Shown piece after piece: positions 39,208 through 49,953 of a stretch of 64,000 bases of DNA (its first letter is position 1; every line of letters begins with the position of its first letter). The position numbers and the translations under genes were made by a program. The notes beneath the pieces were generated by a model that ran no database searches, was not told where the DNA came from, and worked only from the letters and a program-made list of their open reading frames with translations. Source of the stretch: Acanthochlamys bracteata (taxonomy: Eukaryota > Streptophyta > Magnoliopsida > Pandanales > Velloziaceae). The stretch is from the NCBI GenBank assembly GCA_019914995.1, contig CM034128.1, positions 7,752,501-7,816,500 of the forward strand, written 5' to 3'.

Positions 39208-39719
39208 GCGAGCAGAGAGTAGCTGGAAGATGGTCGGCTTTAAAGGATTTCGCGGACGAGAGAGTTGAATGGGAGAAGTGAATGAAGAGAATAATGGTGG
39301 GTGAGCGAGCAGAGTATAGTGAATGGGAGAAGTGAATGGTGAGAATGACGGTAGGTGGCAGAGAGGAATGAATAATAGAGAGTGGGTGTGCAGTTGTTGC
39401 GAAGGGAGGAGAGTGAATGCCGAGAGTGGAGTGAGCTGAGCGCGGTGAGGAGAATGAGTAAAATGAGGCAGCTGCGGGTGGGTGAGTGCATTTATTATTT
39501 GTAATTTGTCAAACATCAGGGATAATATTATCATTTCATCTCATAAGTGGAAAAAAAAGCTTCATGTTGCTTATTGGAAAAGCATCAATCTGATGCTTTT
39601 CTATTCGCCGGAAAAAAGCTGCTTATTTTTGTCAAAAGCTGGTATTATCAAACACACAAATTCACTGTTGAGTGCTTTTTTTGGGCAAAAGTCAGAAAAA
39701 AAAACTCCCAAACATGGGC

Positions 39720-42114
39720 TATATCCTATCTCACTAGACTTTAACACTTTAGGTCAATCCACATAACTTAATAGTCCTATATTATTTTGATATTGAAAAA
39801 ATCATACATTTACATTTTAAAATTACTATTTTTGAAGTGATTGATAAATTATTTTGGCATAAGAACTCGATCCAAGACAACCTAAGAATTTGATGTTACC
39901 TACATGAAAAGTTTGGATTCGAATTGAGTATATTTAATTTTGATCTTGACCGGATAAAACTTAGATTGGACTTAGGGTTGACTTTAAAATCCAAAACTAA
40001 CCTAACCAATTCTAATATTAATATCATGAGAAATTATTTTTATTGATAGAACTTATTCTGGGATGAATCATGTATTTTGACTAATACTATTAAATTTTAT
40101 AAAACAATTTTAATATATCGAAACTTTTTTAGCAATTATTTTTTGATCTAGTTAAATACATATATTAATCCACACATTTATTCTTTTTTATATTTTTTCA
40201 CAAATGTGGATTGTTAAAATTTTCTCAATACATTAAGGTTAAGGGCGTATGTTAGATATATAAAAGTGAACTTGGCGGAAGTAAATTTATAAAAATAAAT
40301 TTAACTTTTAGACTTTAATTTTATTTAAAAACAACTTTAAAATTAAAGCTAATGTTTAAAAAATTAAAATAATATATTTCTAAATAGTAAAATAAAAATG
40401 AGTTTTCTAATTTAATGAATAATTAAAATGGGTGAACTTTTCAAAATTTTAAATTTGATAAAAGGAAATAAATTTTGGATATTTAGACTACGAATTCTAA
40501 AGTTGCCAAATTCAAATTTGATAATAACCCGCACTTCCACCCGTACGCTGAATTCTAAAAGAATCATTTTTTCAGAAGTAAATTTAAAAAATAAAATAAA
40601 AAATATTTAATAAAAAAATAATATTTTATAATTATTTTATATTATAACTAAAATTTATAATTAAATTTTAACAAATAAATTTTAATAAATATAATTTATT
40701 TTAATTTTTTAAATATTTTTATTAAAAATGAATTTTAAAAATATAAATTTAAAAGGGTACGTAAACAAGCCTTATGTGGTTAGCTCAGCTGAGTGTTTAG
40801 TGGGCTTACCGAAAAGCCTCAAAATTCGAAAAGTAAACTTAAATTAAATAGAGAAAGAAAAAAAAACATGTTCAGTGGGCTAAAATGAAATAGTGCAGAA
40901 ATTTTGGAATCTATGATTTATAAAATAGAGTTTTTTTAAAATAAGAAATATTTTTTGAAAAATAAGTTTTATTTTTTTTATTTCTAAAAAATAATATAAA
41001 TATATAATAAAAAAATTTTATTACATAAAATTTTTTTATATTATTTAAATTTTTAAATATTTATAAAATATGTATTGAAATGTGAAATAGAAAAAAATTA
41101 AAAATTAATTTTTCAAATAGTATGCTAAACGATGATTGCGCAACATCAGTAGGGCCAATCTAAATCAAATGACTTCAGAATTTAATAGAGACTGAAATAG
41201 ACCGACTTTATGCAAAACAATTGCATTCCTTCTTTTATATTTCCTTTCTGTTTTTTATAAAAAATTTATGAATTTATTATTTATTGTTTTGGTTGACAAA
41301 TCGAAGACTTAGGGAGCTAGTGGGCCGCTTTAGATAACGTGATCCCACGTAGATGAAACTCACAAGAGAGAAAGAACAACCGACGAATATCTCTTGGATT
41401 AAAAATAAAAATAAAAATAAAAATAAAAATTTTTAATATCCTTCTATTTAAAGCGTTTTTATCAATTCTTTAAATTTTTTAAAAAATATTTTCTAATATA
41501 GAATAAATAAAAATTTTAAAATAAATAATTTTTATCAAAAAATATTTTTAAAATTTATTTCAAACTTACTATTAATGCAAAATTTATAAAAAAATATTTT
41601 TTATTGAATACTTTTAATTAATTTATAAATTTATTTTTAAAAAAATAAATTATCTCAAAATAAACACATTCTTAGCCAAAATAATCTCTCAAATGTATTT
41701 AATAATACAAGCTACAGTATTCTGCGAGGTAATGCTTGATTATTTAACCTGGTCTAATTTAATATATCTCTTATTCAATTTTAAAATTACCTAAACACTG
41801 ACCACTTTCATATATTAAAGTTAAGTCAAGAATTTATATAGAATAGATAGCTGTAAGTACTGGAATCAGCTAATAAATTAATACTGTGATGATTTTGCTA
41901 AATTTATTTACGAAAATAAACAAACGAGAGAACGAACGAACATGCGACACGGACTACTTCTTTTACCAATCTCTCGAAGCTCACTTTTGCTCTTCTTCTT
42001 TCTTTTTTGTGTCCGTCTGGAGAACTCTTGAATCCAAATAAAAACTCAATCTGAATTCGATTTTGATTTCGATTTCAATTTCGAGGAGAACAGGAGGAAG
42101 AAGAATAAGAATTC
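39720..42114. other. AT-rich intergenic DNA and F-box gene 5' flank
   Basis: No gene was recognised. A decayed Tourist-like element may lie at about 40245-40775 (AAGGGCGTATGTTAG against an inward-read AAGGCTTGTTTACG). A pure (AAAAAT)5 microsatellite is at 41401-41430. The last ~170 bp (TCTTCTTTC-rich, then a leader with GATTTCGATTTC repeats) are the likely 5' UTR of the gene starting at 42115. Confidence 0.55.
41401..41430 (+). repeat. (AAAAAT)5 microsatellite
   Basis: Five perfect hexanucleotide units are directly visible. It is intergenic, 0.7 kb upstream of an F-box gene. Confidence 0.95.
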
Positions 42115-45100
42115 ATGGTGGGATCTTCGGGATATGATTTCCTTGAGCGATTGGGTCCTGATATTTCGGGAACTATTCTCTCCACCATCGACGATCACGC
42201 CGATTTCGTTAGGATTGCCGCCGTCTCACGATCATGGCGACGATTCGGTGAGTTTCTTTGTCTTAATTGTTTTTTATTTTTTAATTTCAACAATACTTGA
42301 TTGGGATTTTATCACAATTGAACAGTTCCTTCTTTTTTTATTTAATCATTTTAATTCAATTCAATTGCTACAATTGCTATAATGTATTTCTGCTCTGTTA
42401 ATGGGAAAGGGATTGCCTTCCCAAATCCCCTTTGTTTGAACATCCCCATCATTTGTCCAAATTTAAAAGTTTTTGTTATCCAGTGTGCCCGTTTGTTGGT
42501 TTTCTTAGAATCTGATGTTGTTATATCGGTAGGTGGTTTGTGTTTGGTGTAGATATGCAGATGCTAATTGTAGCTAGGAACGAGAATGACTTAAGTTGTC
42601 TAATCTTCTTGCAATGCAGTTTGGGCACTGCACTTTATCCTCTCTTTTTTATATTAGTTCAAATTTATTTTTTTATAAGAATATGTCTTTAAAGGTGGAT
42701 GAATTTCTCAGTGTTTACACGTACTTAACTAGGAGGTGTGTGTTTGGTGAGGTTACCATGTCACCTACTTACCCTTTTGGTTTCTTGGTTGCTTGAGTTG
42801 GCTATGTCTGAGGATAGTCATTGCTGTGATGTGCTTTTCTTGTATTTGTTTGTGGAATCCGCAGATACACTAGATTTTGTTGTTAGGTATAACTTAGTGT
42901 TTATAAGCCTGAATCTTCTAATCCAATTAGCGTTTACAAAACAGTGTCTGGATAATGTGGAACCTGACGGAAGGTTTCTACAATTCTGGAATGAGAAAAT
43001 TATCCAGAACGCTGGTTTATCATTAATAAGTTTGCATGTATAGATATTTTTAGCAAGGGGTTTCTATGAGTGATGAAATTTGTAAAAGGTTGTTGATGGT
43101 AACTTGATAATTTTACATTATTACCTTTATCATAAAGAGTCTCTGATTTGTATGCAACTTGAGAACGTACTTAGGTGTAGTTTTATCTCTTCGAGTTTAG
43201 GTCAGCTGGTAAACAAGCAAAATCTTTTTTGTAAGACAATTTGATCCGCCTTTTTTTATTTGAATTGTGTATTTGCTGAGAATTGAAGAATTGAAGAAGA
43301 TAGTGTATAGAATTAAAACAAGATGGATGAAATGGCGAGGTGCTAGTAGAATCTTGTGTGATAGAAAATTTTCTTTAAAATTAAAATGCCAGTTTTATAT
43401 TCAACCTGCAATGCTATACTGTAGTGAGTGCTGGATTGTTAAAGATGAAGACGTCATAAGATAAATATAGTAGAAATAAAGATGTTAAGATGGATGTGTA
43501 GGTATAACAGAATGGACAAAATATGAAATAAAAATATACACCAACAAGCAGCCATCGCATCAATCGATGACAAGTTAAAGGAAGGTAGGCTTAGATGGTT
43601 CACGCATATTTTGCGCAGACCTAAAAGTGCTGCAGCGCATAAGAGTGATGCAATTCTTTTTGAACAATTTAGGAGAAAAAGAAGTAGACCAAATTTAACT
43701 TGGCCTAGAGTGGTGGCGAAGGATCTCGAGGAATTGGACCTTGCGCTAGAAGTGCAGTAGCTTGAGGAATATTCTTTATAAAGTCTCCTAGCATAGTGCA
43801 TTTGCATTTGGAATGTACTGTAGTAGCATACATGTGAAGAAGTCATGTTTATTTCTGATATGCAAACTTTACTTGTGGAAAAGGGAACATTATCTTTATT
43901 TGAAGGAATAGAATTGAATGCAGATTGCTTCTATCTTTATTTGATGTTAAAGCTTTAAGACCATGTTACAGTACATCTGAAAATTTAGGTTTTTTTAAAT
44001 TTAACTCACCACTAGGATTTGCAGTGGTAAGTTCTTTTAAGAGTTCACGTTGAAGATTTCTGTAAGATGGTGAAATAGAAAGAATTCACATTGAATATTC
44101 CTATATGATGGTGGAATTGGAATGAAATTGAAGCTCTTGACATCCATGCTGTCTATACCTGGAATTTTGATAGATTGGTATAGTTGCAAGGCAGTGGTCA
44201 TTTCCTTATAACTAATAATGTCAAAATGAGGAACAAAGAGGACTTGGAAACCAAAAATATAACAAAGTATACGAGCCATGTGTTCTATGTGGACTTCATA
44301 AGTGTGCTTCGTTGAAACTTCTAGCTATTTTAGATTAGTGAAAGCACTTTGCAAGAGGAGTATTTACAAAGCAAATGGATAAGCTAGAGAACTTTTGACA
44401 TTAAGATAGTAGAAAAGAAGTGTTTAGATAGAGAACTTTTGACATCAAGATAGTAGAAAAGAAGTGTTTAGCTTCTCTGAAGGAAATGGAGTATAAAATA
44501 TAACTAGGCACTTGCCAAAACCAGATACGGTATGTATAGTACCATAATATCTAAACACTTGTTCACCACAAATGAAACTAAAAGTTCACAAGGTGGTGTT
44601 GCTCACAATTCTGCTCATCCTTGAACGCCTTTTGTAGACAATTCTTGGTACATGAGCTACACCCATAACAGACTCGGGCAATATAATGCCTAATAATAAA
44701 ACACATAACAGACTCGGGCCATATAATACCTAATTATTTTTATATTACAAGAGCACTAAATGAGGTAGATGATGTGGCATTTGGTACTCCTTGTGAAACA
44801 ATATCTGGTAGATCCTGTTTATAATTTCATTTGTGTTACCATACTCCTCTTTGTATTTTCTTAGGCCATGTCATAAAGTAGTACCTTGATAGTGTTGCGT
44901 GGAAGGACCACTATGATGTGAAGAACATGTAATCAGATTCCAACCCTTGGATCCTCTTTCATAAATTACCACTCGTGTAGTTTTAGTTTTGAATTCATCT
45001 CGTGGATTAGCTATTTGATAGCTATTTAACCCTGCATGTAGTGAAATGACTTCCTATTTGATTGAGATTTTAGTTTGCAGACACATAATTCATAGTTTTT

Positions 45101-47348
45101 TAACACAACATAACTACTAGTCTGTGAGCATATATTTTCATTGATCTGCTGTACATAATTTTTTTATCAGTTTATGAACAAATTGTTTATTTGCTTATGA
45201 ACACATAAGTTAAAGATTGTGTAAAGCACAGTTATAGTTTGCAAACACATAGTTTATGGTTTGTGGAAACATATTCACATTGGTATGTTTATACGCAGGT
45301 TACTAATTTGTGCACACAATTTCACAAGTATCTTTCGGAACAAGGTTTATTTATGAACACGTAGTTTATTGGTTTGTGAACACGCAGTTTACAATTGTGA
45401 ACGCTTGTCATTGAAGGGTGTTTCGGGTTATTTATGATGTTGAGGGGTTGACTTGAGTTCAATAGGGTTACTTCAAACTCAAAATTATAGAAATGGTAAA
45501 ATTTTATGATTCTCATGAGCCAAGCTGTTGACCACAATTAAGAAAATTATCTCACACGTCTTTGGTGTAATCTTATAGTTTTAGGTCTGCATATGGAATT
45601 CATGAGTTGAGGATGATGGCTGGATAGAATATGGGATGTAAATTTGCCCTTCTATATCCATTTCAACAAGATGTTGATGGATGCAAAATTCCACTGCAAA
45701 ATTTATTTACATTTTTGTCCATTAAATTTCATGGTATTGTAGGTCTTTTTGTGAGTTGATGGCATGTATCCTATTTTTTTTCTGAAATATTGCAACATTT
45801 GTTTCAGTTATTGCAAATGGATTTTGCAAGAAACTTTGCTTAAAATTGTTTCCAGAGGTTTCATCGTTTACTGAAGTGGGAAAGAGAAGCTCACATGCTC
45901 AGGGAGTTGAATTGTGTAATTCTCCTGAATGGAAGGCTTTGGAGAAAGAGCATCAAATATATGCTAATTTGATGAGCAGTGCTCTGTCACCTAAGGAGAG
46001 AACAAACTTGGTCCGTCGGTCTCTTCATGCTTCCAGCACGGACAATTATCCTGATGAGGGTATTCAAAATACATTGGAAGCAAGAGAGAGAGTCCATACA
46101 AGGCCATCTTACTGGTCAAGTAAAGGACAAAGAGATCCTAACGTGCCCGAATCGCTTACATACTGCATGGATTCTGCCTTATGTGTAGTTGATGAAGTAA
46201 TGATACAGCCATTTCAAGGTTAGTGCAGTTTCTAGATGTTGGATAGATGATGTGTGTTTATTTTCCTCTTATTGGTTGTCTCTATATTTTGAATCCAGCA
46301 TATTTTCAGTATGGTCATCCTATATATTCGGCGAAAGCTGTACGGTTTAGGATGGGTTACGTCAGACCAACTGGGGATATTGCAAATCTGAGGAAGGAGT
46401 GCATAGCAGGTCAGAGAAAAGTGGATGAGATGTTTAAGTACATGTGGGCATATGTTTCACCAGAATTTCCAATGCGGCAGGTGTGTTAAAGTTGTTTGCA
46501 TTTTTTATGGCCGTAGAAGATTCTTCTATTAGATAATGTACAATCTTCAGGACATACTAAGCAGATACTAGCGATGACTTGTATTTTGTTTTGAGTTCTG
46601 GATGGATCCTTGATTTTTGTTTGAGTTCTGGTTCTTGCAAGTGTTTGGTTTCTGAGACCATGTAGTAAGTTAATGACTGTTCTTGGTATATCTTTTTGTC
46701 AGGAGAATGCCTTGCAGTCTTTTAAGCTTCCACGTCCGATTATCTGTGTTGGTGGAATTGTGCAGATCGAGTTGCTGGGTAGGGTCCAGACCCAGGAGGT
46801 AGACGATCTATACTACATCTGGTGAGTTGGGGTGGCCGTGTTTCCATCTCTAGTCAAATCACATGAAAGTTACAGTTACTGTGCTGCTTGTAGTCAAGGT
46901 TCTTTGGTTTGAATCTCGCTGGTGATCCTACTAAGTACTGATATCCGCAGATTGTGTCGAACACTCTGTACCATTCTGTTTTATATTTTCCTTTAGCTAG
47001 TACTTAAGGCGACGTGCTATTTTATAGTTCTCTTTACATGTTTGCAGTGTGGCCCATGTCAAAGTCATGGGGTATCCCTTGCCTCCTGTTTTTGAGTTTG
47101 ATATCGATGAGTCTACTGGTTATGCAGTCCTGGGGTTCTGCCCTGAGAAGTTGGAACATGCTTCAAATAAAGCTCTGCAAACAGAAGACAAAAGGGAGCA
47201 AGGTTCTGTTACTGGGTCTGAACAAGGTTCTGCTAGTGCACAAGAGTCCCAACTTCTGGGAAGATTGTTATCTCTTGGTGGCTTGATTGGAACATGGGCC
47301 GACTATGATACAGATGAAATGGAGGATGATGACATGGATGAAGATTAA
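42115..47348 (+). CDS. F-box protein, At4g00755 type
   Basis: Predicted SCF ubiquitin-ligase substrate receptor of a plant-wide single-F-box family whose clients are unknown. Exons: 42115-42247, 45808-46218, 46299-46480, 46703-46821, 47048-47348 (381 aa, close to the Arabidopsis relative as I recall it). The F-box is split by a 3.56-kb first intron (residues about 8-60: LGPDISGTILSTIDDHADF, VSRSWRRF | VIANGFCKKLCLKLFP). The rest is the conserved family region (SPEWKALEKEHQIY, SALCVVDEVMIQPFQAYFQ, HPIYSAKAVRFRMGY, MWAYVSPEFPMRQENALQSF, LPRPIICVGGIVQIELLGR, DDLYYICVAHVKVMGYPLPP). The C terminus is very acidic (DTDEMEDDDMDED). The long first intron carries a LINE relic and several tandem repeats but keeps normal GT and AG sites. 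Confidence 0.93.
43280..43760 (+). pseudogene. LINE (non-LTR) reverse transcriptase C-terminal relic in the F-box intron
   Basis: Reading with one stop and small breaks gives the conserved tail of a plant RTE-type LINE reverse transcriptase. Blocks in order: RIKTRWMKWRGASRILCDRK, a KLKCQFYIQPAMLYCSECW block, then MLRWMCRYNRMDKI, and finally LKEGRLRWFTHILRRPKSA with the DLEELDLALE end. It lacks everything upstream, as in 5'-truncated LINE copies. It lies on the same strand as the host gene. It is not functional. Confidence 0.85.
44386..44473 (+). repeat. 44-bp tandem duplication in the F-box intron
   Basis: AGAGAACTTTTGACATYAAG and the following AGTAGAAAAGAAGTG block are repeated head to tail at 44386 and 44430, with one visible difference. 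A second small duplication (AACAGACTCGGG.AATATAATGCCTAA type) occurs at about 44667-44738. Confidence 0.88.
45055..45410 (+). repeat. Diffuse array of TTTGTGAACACATAGTTTA-like units
   Basis: At least eight degenerate copies of TTTRTGAACACRTAGTTTA are spaced irregularly through about 350 bp (for example TTTATGAACACGTAGTTTAT at 45349, TTTGTGAACACGCAGTTTA at 45374 and TTTGCAAACACATAGTTTAT at 45238). The copies are too diverged for a recent satellite. The array is in the F-box gene first intron, about 400 bp before exon 2. Confidence 0.7.
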
Positions 47349-48624
47349 TCTTCTTGGTGAATAGTGTCAGTACGGTTATGTGAATGGGTTTCTTTTACCT
47401 TTCAAATTGACCTACCTGTCGGTAGTTAGAGAAGGACAAAGGATTCTCTGCTCAGACTTGTTTCTGTTGCAAAACATTTGTAATGCCTTCTGTTGTAATT
47501 TCTACGCAGATTTATGAGACCTTGACTTGATGATCAGTACCACATATTAAAACTTGGACATTCTGAAATTGTTGAAATGTTTCTCGACGTATGTGGAACT
47601 TGCAATCACTGTAACGGAGGCACATGGTGTGGTTGCTCTTCATTCAAAGTCCCGCCACATTTGTAACTATTGAAAAGATCGGGGATGTGTTTGCTTGTAA
47701 AAGTAAAACATGTTTTGAGTTCCATCTCTACCTCCGGTTTGCGTGGCACTTCGTTGTTTTCGGTATTCTATTGCCATTTGTAATTTTAGAAACGAAAATA
47801 GAAACAAGAAAAGAAGAGATTTTTAGATTTCAAACTGGTATTTTCTTACTTGAAATAAGAAATTAAAGCATGACTAAGACAATCAAATTCAATAGTAGGG
47901 GCATCTTTACATGTATTAGTGATTTACGGATTACTAGTGTTATTTATTCAACTCATACAAACGAATGAATGAATGATTTTTAAGTAACTTGGTGAGATGG
48001 AAAATGGTGAACTGGTCAAACAGCTAAGGGCTTACAGCATTGTTCTCAACTTTCTCAATCTAGCCTCGCTGTTTTTTGCCGCTTTCTAAAGCTTGTGTAG
48101 AGTTTGTTTACTTTACTACCTGAAAATGAGTACCAAAAGTTAAGTTACGGAAAATAATTATTAAATAAATTTAATTTTTATGTTTATTTTTTATTTAAGT
48201 GAATTTAAAAATAAAATTTGTAATTGAAAGTGAAGTTTAAAAATGAGTTACACAAAAAAAAAAATTTAGTAAAAACTCTCCGAAACTTTTAGCCAAAAAA
48301 GTAAGTTTCATGCATAAATAAACATGCTCGTTTAGTCTCAGCTTCTCTAACTACATAAATTTTAAGGTAATGTCACCCGTTATATATCTAAGATTTTTAT
48401 TTAATTATATACGCTACTTATACATGCCATTGAAGGTTTGTTTCAAATCTATCAATTCTCTAGTTCAAGTTCAACTTTTTATAACATATCAATAAAACAT
48501 TAATTTTTTTATTGTTAAACTTTTTTAATTTTAATAATTTCAAATTCAAGTTCATATTTTAGTTTTTTATGAAAATCAAGTATATTTACGCTACAAATAT
48601 TATATATATACATATATATAAAAA
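47349..48624. other. F-box gene 3' flank and intergenic DNA
   Basis: The first ~300 bp are mixed-composition sequence consistent with a 3' UTR. The rest is AT-rich. No gene or element was recognised. Confidence 0.55.
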
Positions 48625-48945
48625 AAGGAATAGAGGTACTTCTTCCTTAAAGGTACTTTCGGGCACTTTATTCTCGGTTTATAGCCGGGTGACCTCCAAA
48701 TCTAATCTTCACCGCTAGATATGAAGAATTATGAGTTAAAAAACTACTCATAAAATTTCAGCTCAATCGGACCACGAATTCACCTCTATCCGATCACTTG
48801 ATCAAAATGGTACAACGTATATATGTTTTTAATTTATAGTTTTCATATTCAACGGTGGAGATTAAATTTAGAAATCACTCTGACTATATATCGAAAAGAA
48901 AATATCCGAAAATGTCCTAAGAAGGGAATGCCTCTATTCCTCCAC
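48625..48945. mobile_element. ~320-bp foldback MITE with long imperfect inverted repeats
   Basis: The two ends are inverted copies of each other over roughly 100 bp. The outer GGAATAGAGG is exact (48627-48636, and inverted at about 48931-48940). The similarity then continues through TTTCGG, TTTATAG...GGGTGA and AATCTAATCTTCACCG-like blocks. A ~100-bp spacer separates the arms, and short TATATATA runs flank both sides and obscure the target duplication. The structure resembles MULE-type long-TIR MITEs; the superfamily is inferred. Confidence 0.75.
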
Positions 48946-49953
48946 TATATATATCTCTTTGTACAATAACAGTTTTTTGTTATAAAATTTGTAAAAAACA
49001 CGGAAAAATGAACATAATATAATTAAATTATAACTTGAAAATTTATGTTTATCTTTTAATCTAAAATATAAAATTCTATCATCCGTTCGCATGTTCGCAT
49101 ATAATGTATATAAATATAATTAAAACTTATTATTTTTAAAGAGAATAAAAAATTTAATTAATTTATATAGTATAAGCACAACACTACATAATATGTTTAT
49201 AAGACATTATGACTTTTAGAACCAAATTTATATAACAATTTTCCATATAACAAAGAATGTTAGTATAACTTCAAATAAAATAATAATTTTTAATATACAA
49301 ATAATATTTTATTTCAAGTCATTAAAAGTTAATAGTCAACTAACAGGGTGACAATTTTCACGCGAAAATAAAACTTAAGTGACAAATATAGAACTTTAGA
49401 AACATGAGTGGCATATAAACATTAACGAAAAACATTAGTGACAACAAATTACATTTACCCCAAAATGTATTTCTTTTATTGCTTAGTTTCATGCTGTCAG
49501 AACTTCAGTGTATTTGTCATTCTGAAGTATCAAGCGGCTTTTCTACAATGCCCAAATGAGATGCTAGACGTCCCAATTCAAGTCTTCAGTTTGCATCCTA
49601 ATGGATGAAAGAAGTTATTCTTTTTGGAAAGCAATAGTACTTCAACATCTTGGTGCAGCCCTCCCACCAATCAACTGGCGACTTTAGCATGTACTCAAAT
49701 CCACACTTAATCTGCATGCAAATGTATACACCTTTAAACCTGGTTTTGACATTTAAATTCATAATCATCCTGAAAATCTGCACTGAGGCATCGAAGTGGC
49801 TCCCTCCCATTCTCATTCCGTTTAACCATATCCAACATAAATTCTTCACAGATGCATAGCTGAGTGACGCATTTAAGCAAACAATATTCATACATAGATT
49901 GCCAATATAAATGGTGAACGATGAGATCTTTTTCTAGTCGCTTGATCTTAGTC
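48946..49953. other. AT-rich DNA and 3' UTR of the minus-strand membrane-protein gene
   Basis: 48946-49440 is AT-rich with no feature. From about 49440 composition becomes mixed up to the minus-strand stop codon at 49954, which fits a 3' UTR of up to ~500 bp for the gene transcribed leftward. Confidence 0.5.

Larger units (their letters stand above)
35518..39719. mobile_element. Probable 4.2-kb non-autonomous TIR element with internal duplications
   Basis: The left end GGGCATATTTGACT and the right end read inward GCCCATGTTTGGGAG are imperfect inverted repeats, both flanked by TAT (35515-35517 and 39720-39722). Subterminal sequence on both sides is rich in AAAAGCTGCTT / AAGCAGCTTTT motifs in opposite orientation, common in PIF/Harbinger- or hAT-related plant elements. 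The interior has several long direct duplications and scattered AGCAGCAG/GCAGTAGCAG sequence, but no frame resembling a transposase. The superfamily is unsure: a 3-bp duplication favours PIF/Harbinger. The terminal match is short, so the exact ends are tentative. Confidence 0.5.

Noticed and set aside
39016-39534. 172-codon minus-strand frame rich in Ser, His, Pro and Leu
   Set aside because: It is the complement of a purine-rich GAGAGTGAATG-type repeat inside the 4.2-kb element. It is low-complexity, with an overlapping frame of similar length and no conserved motif.
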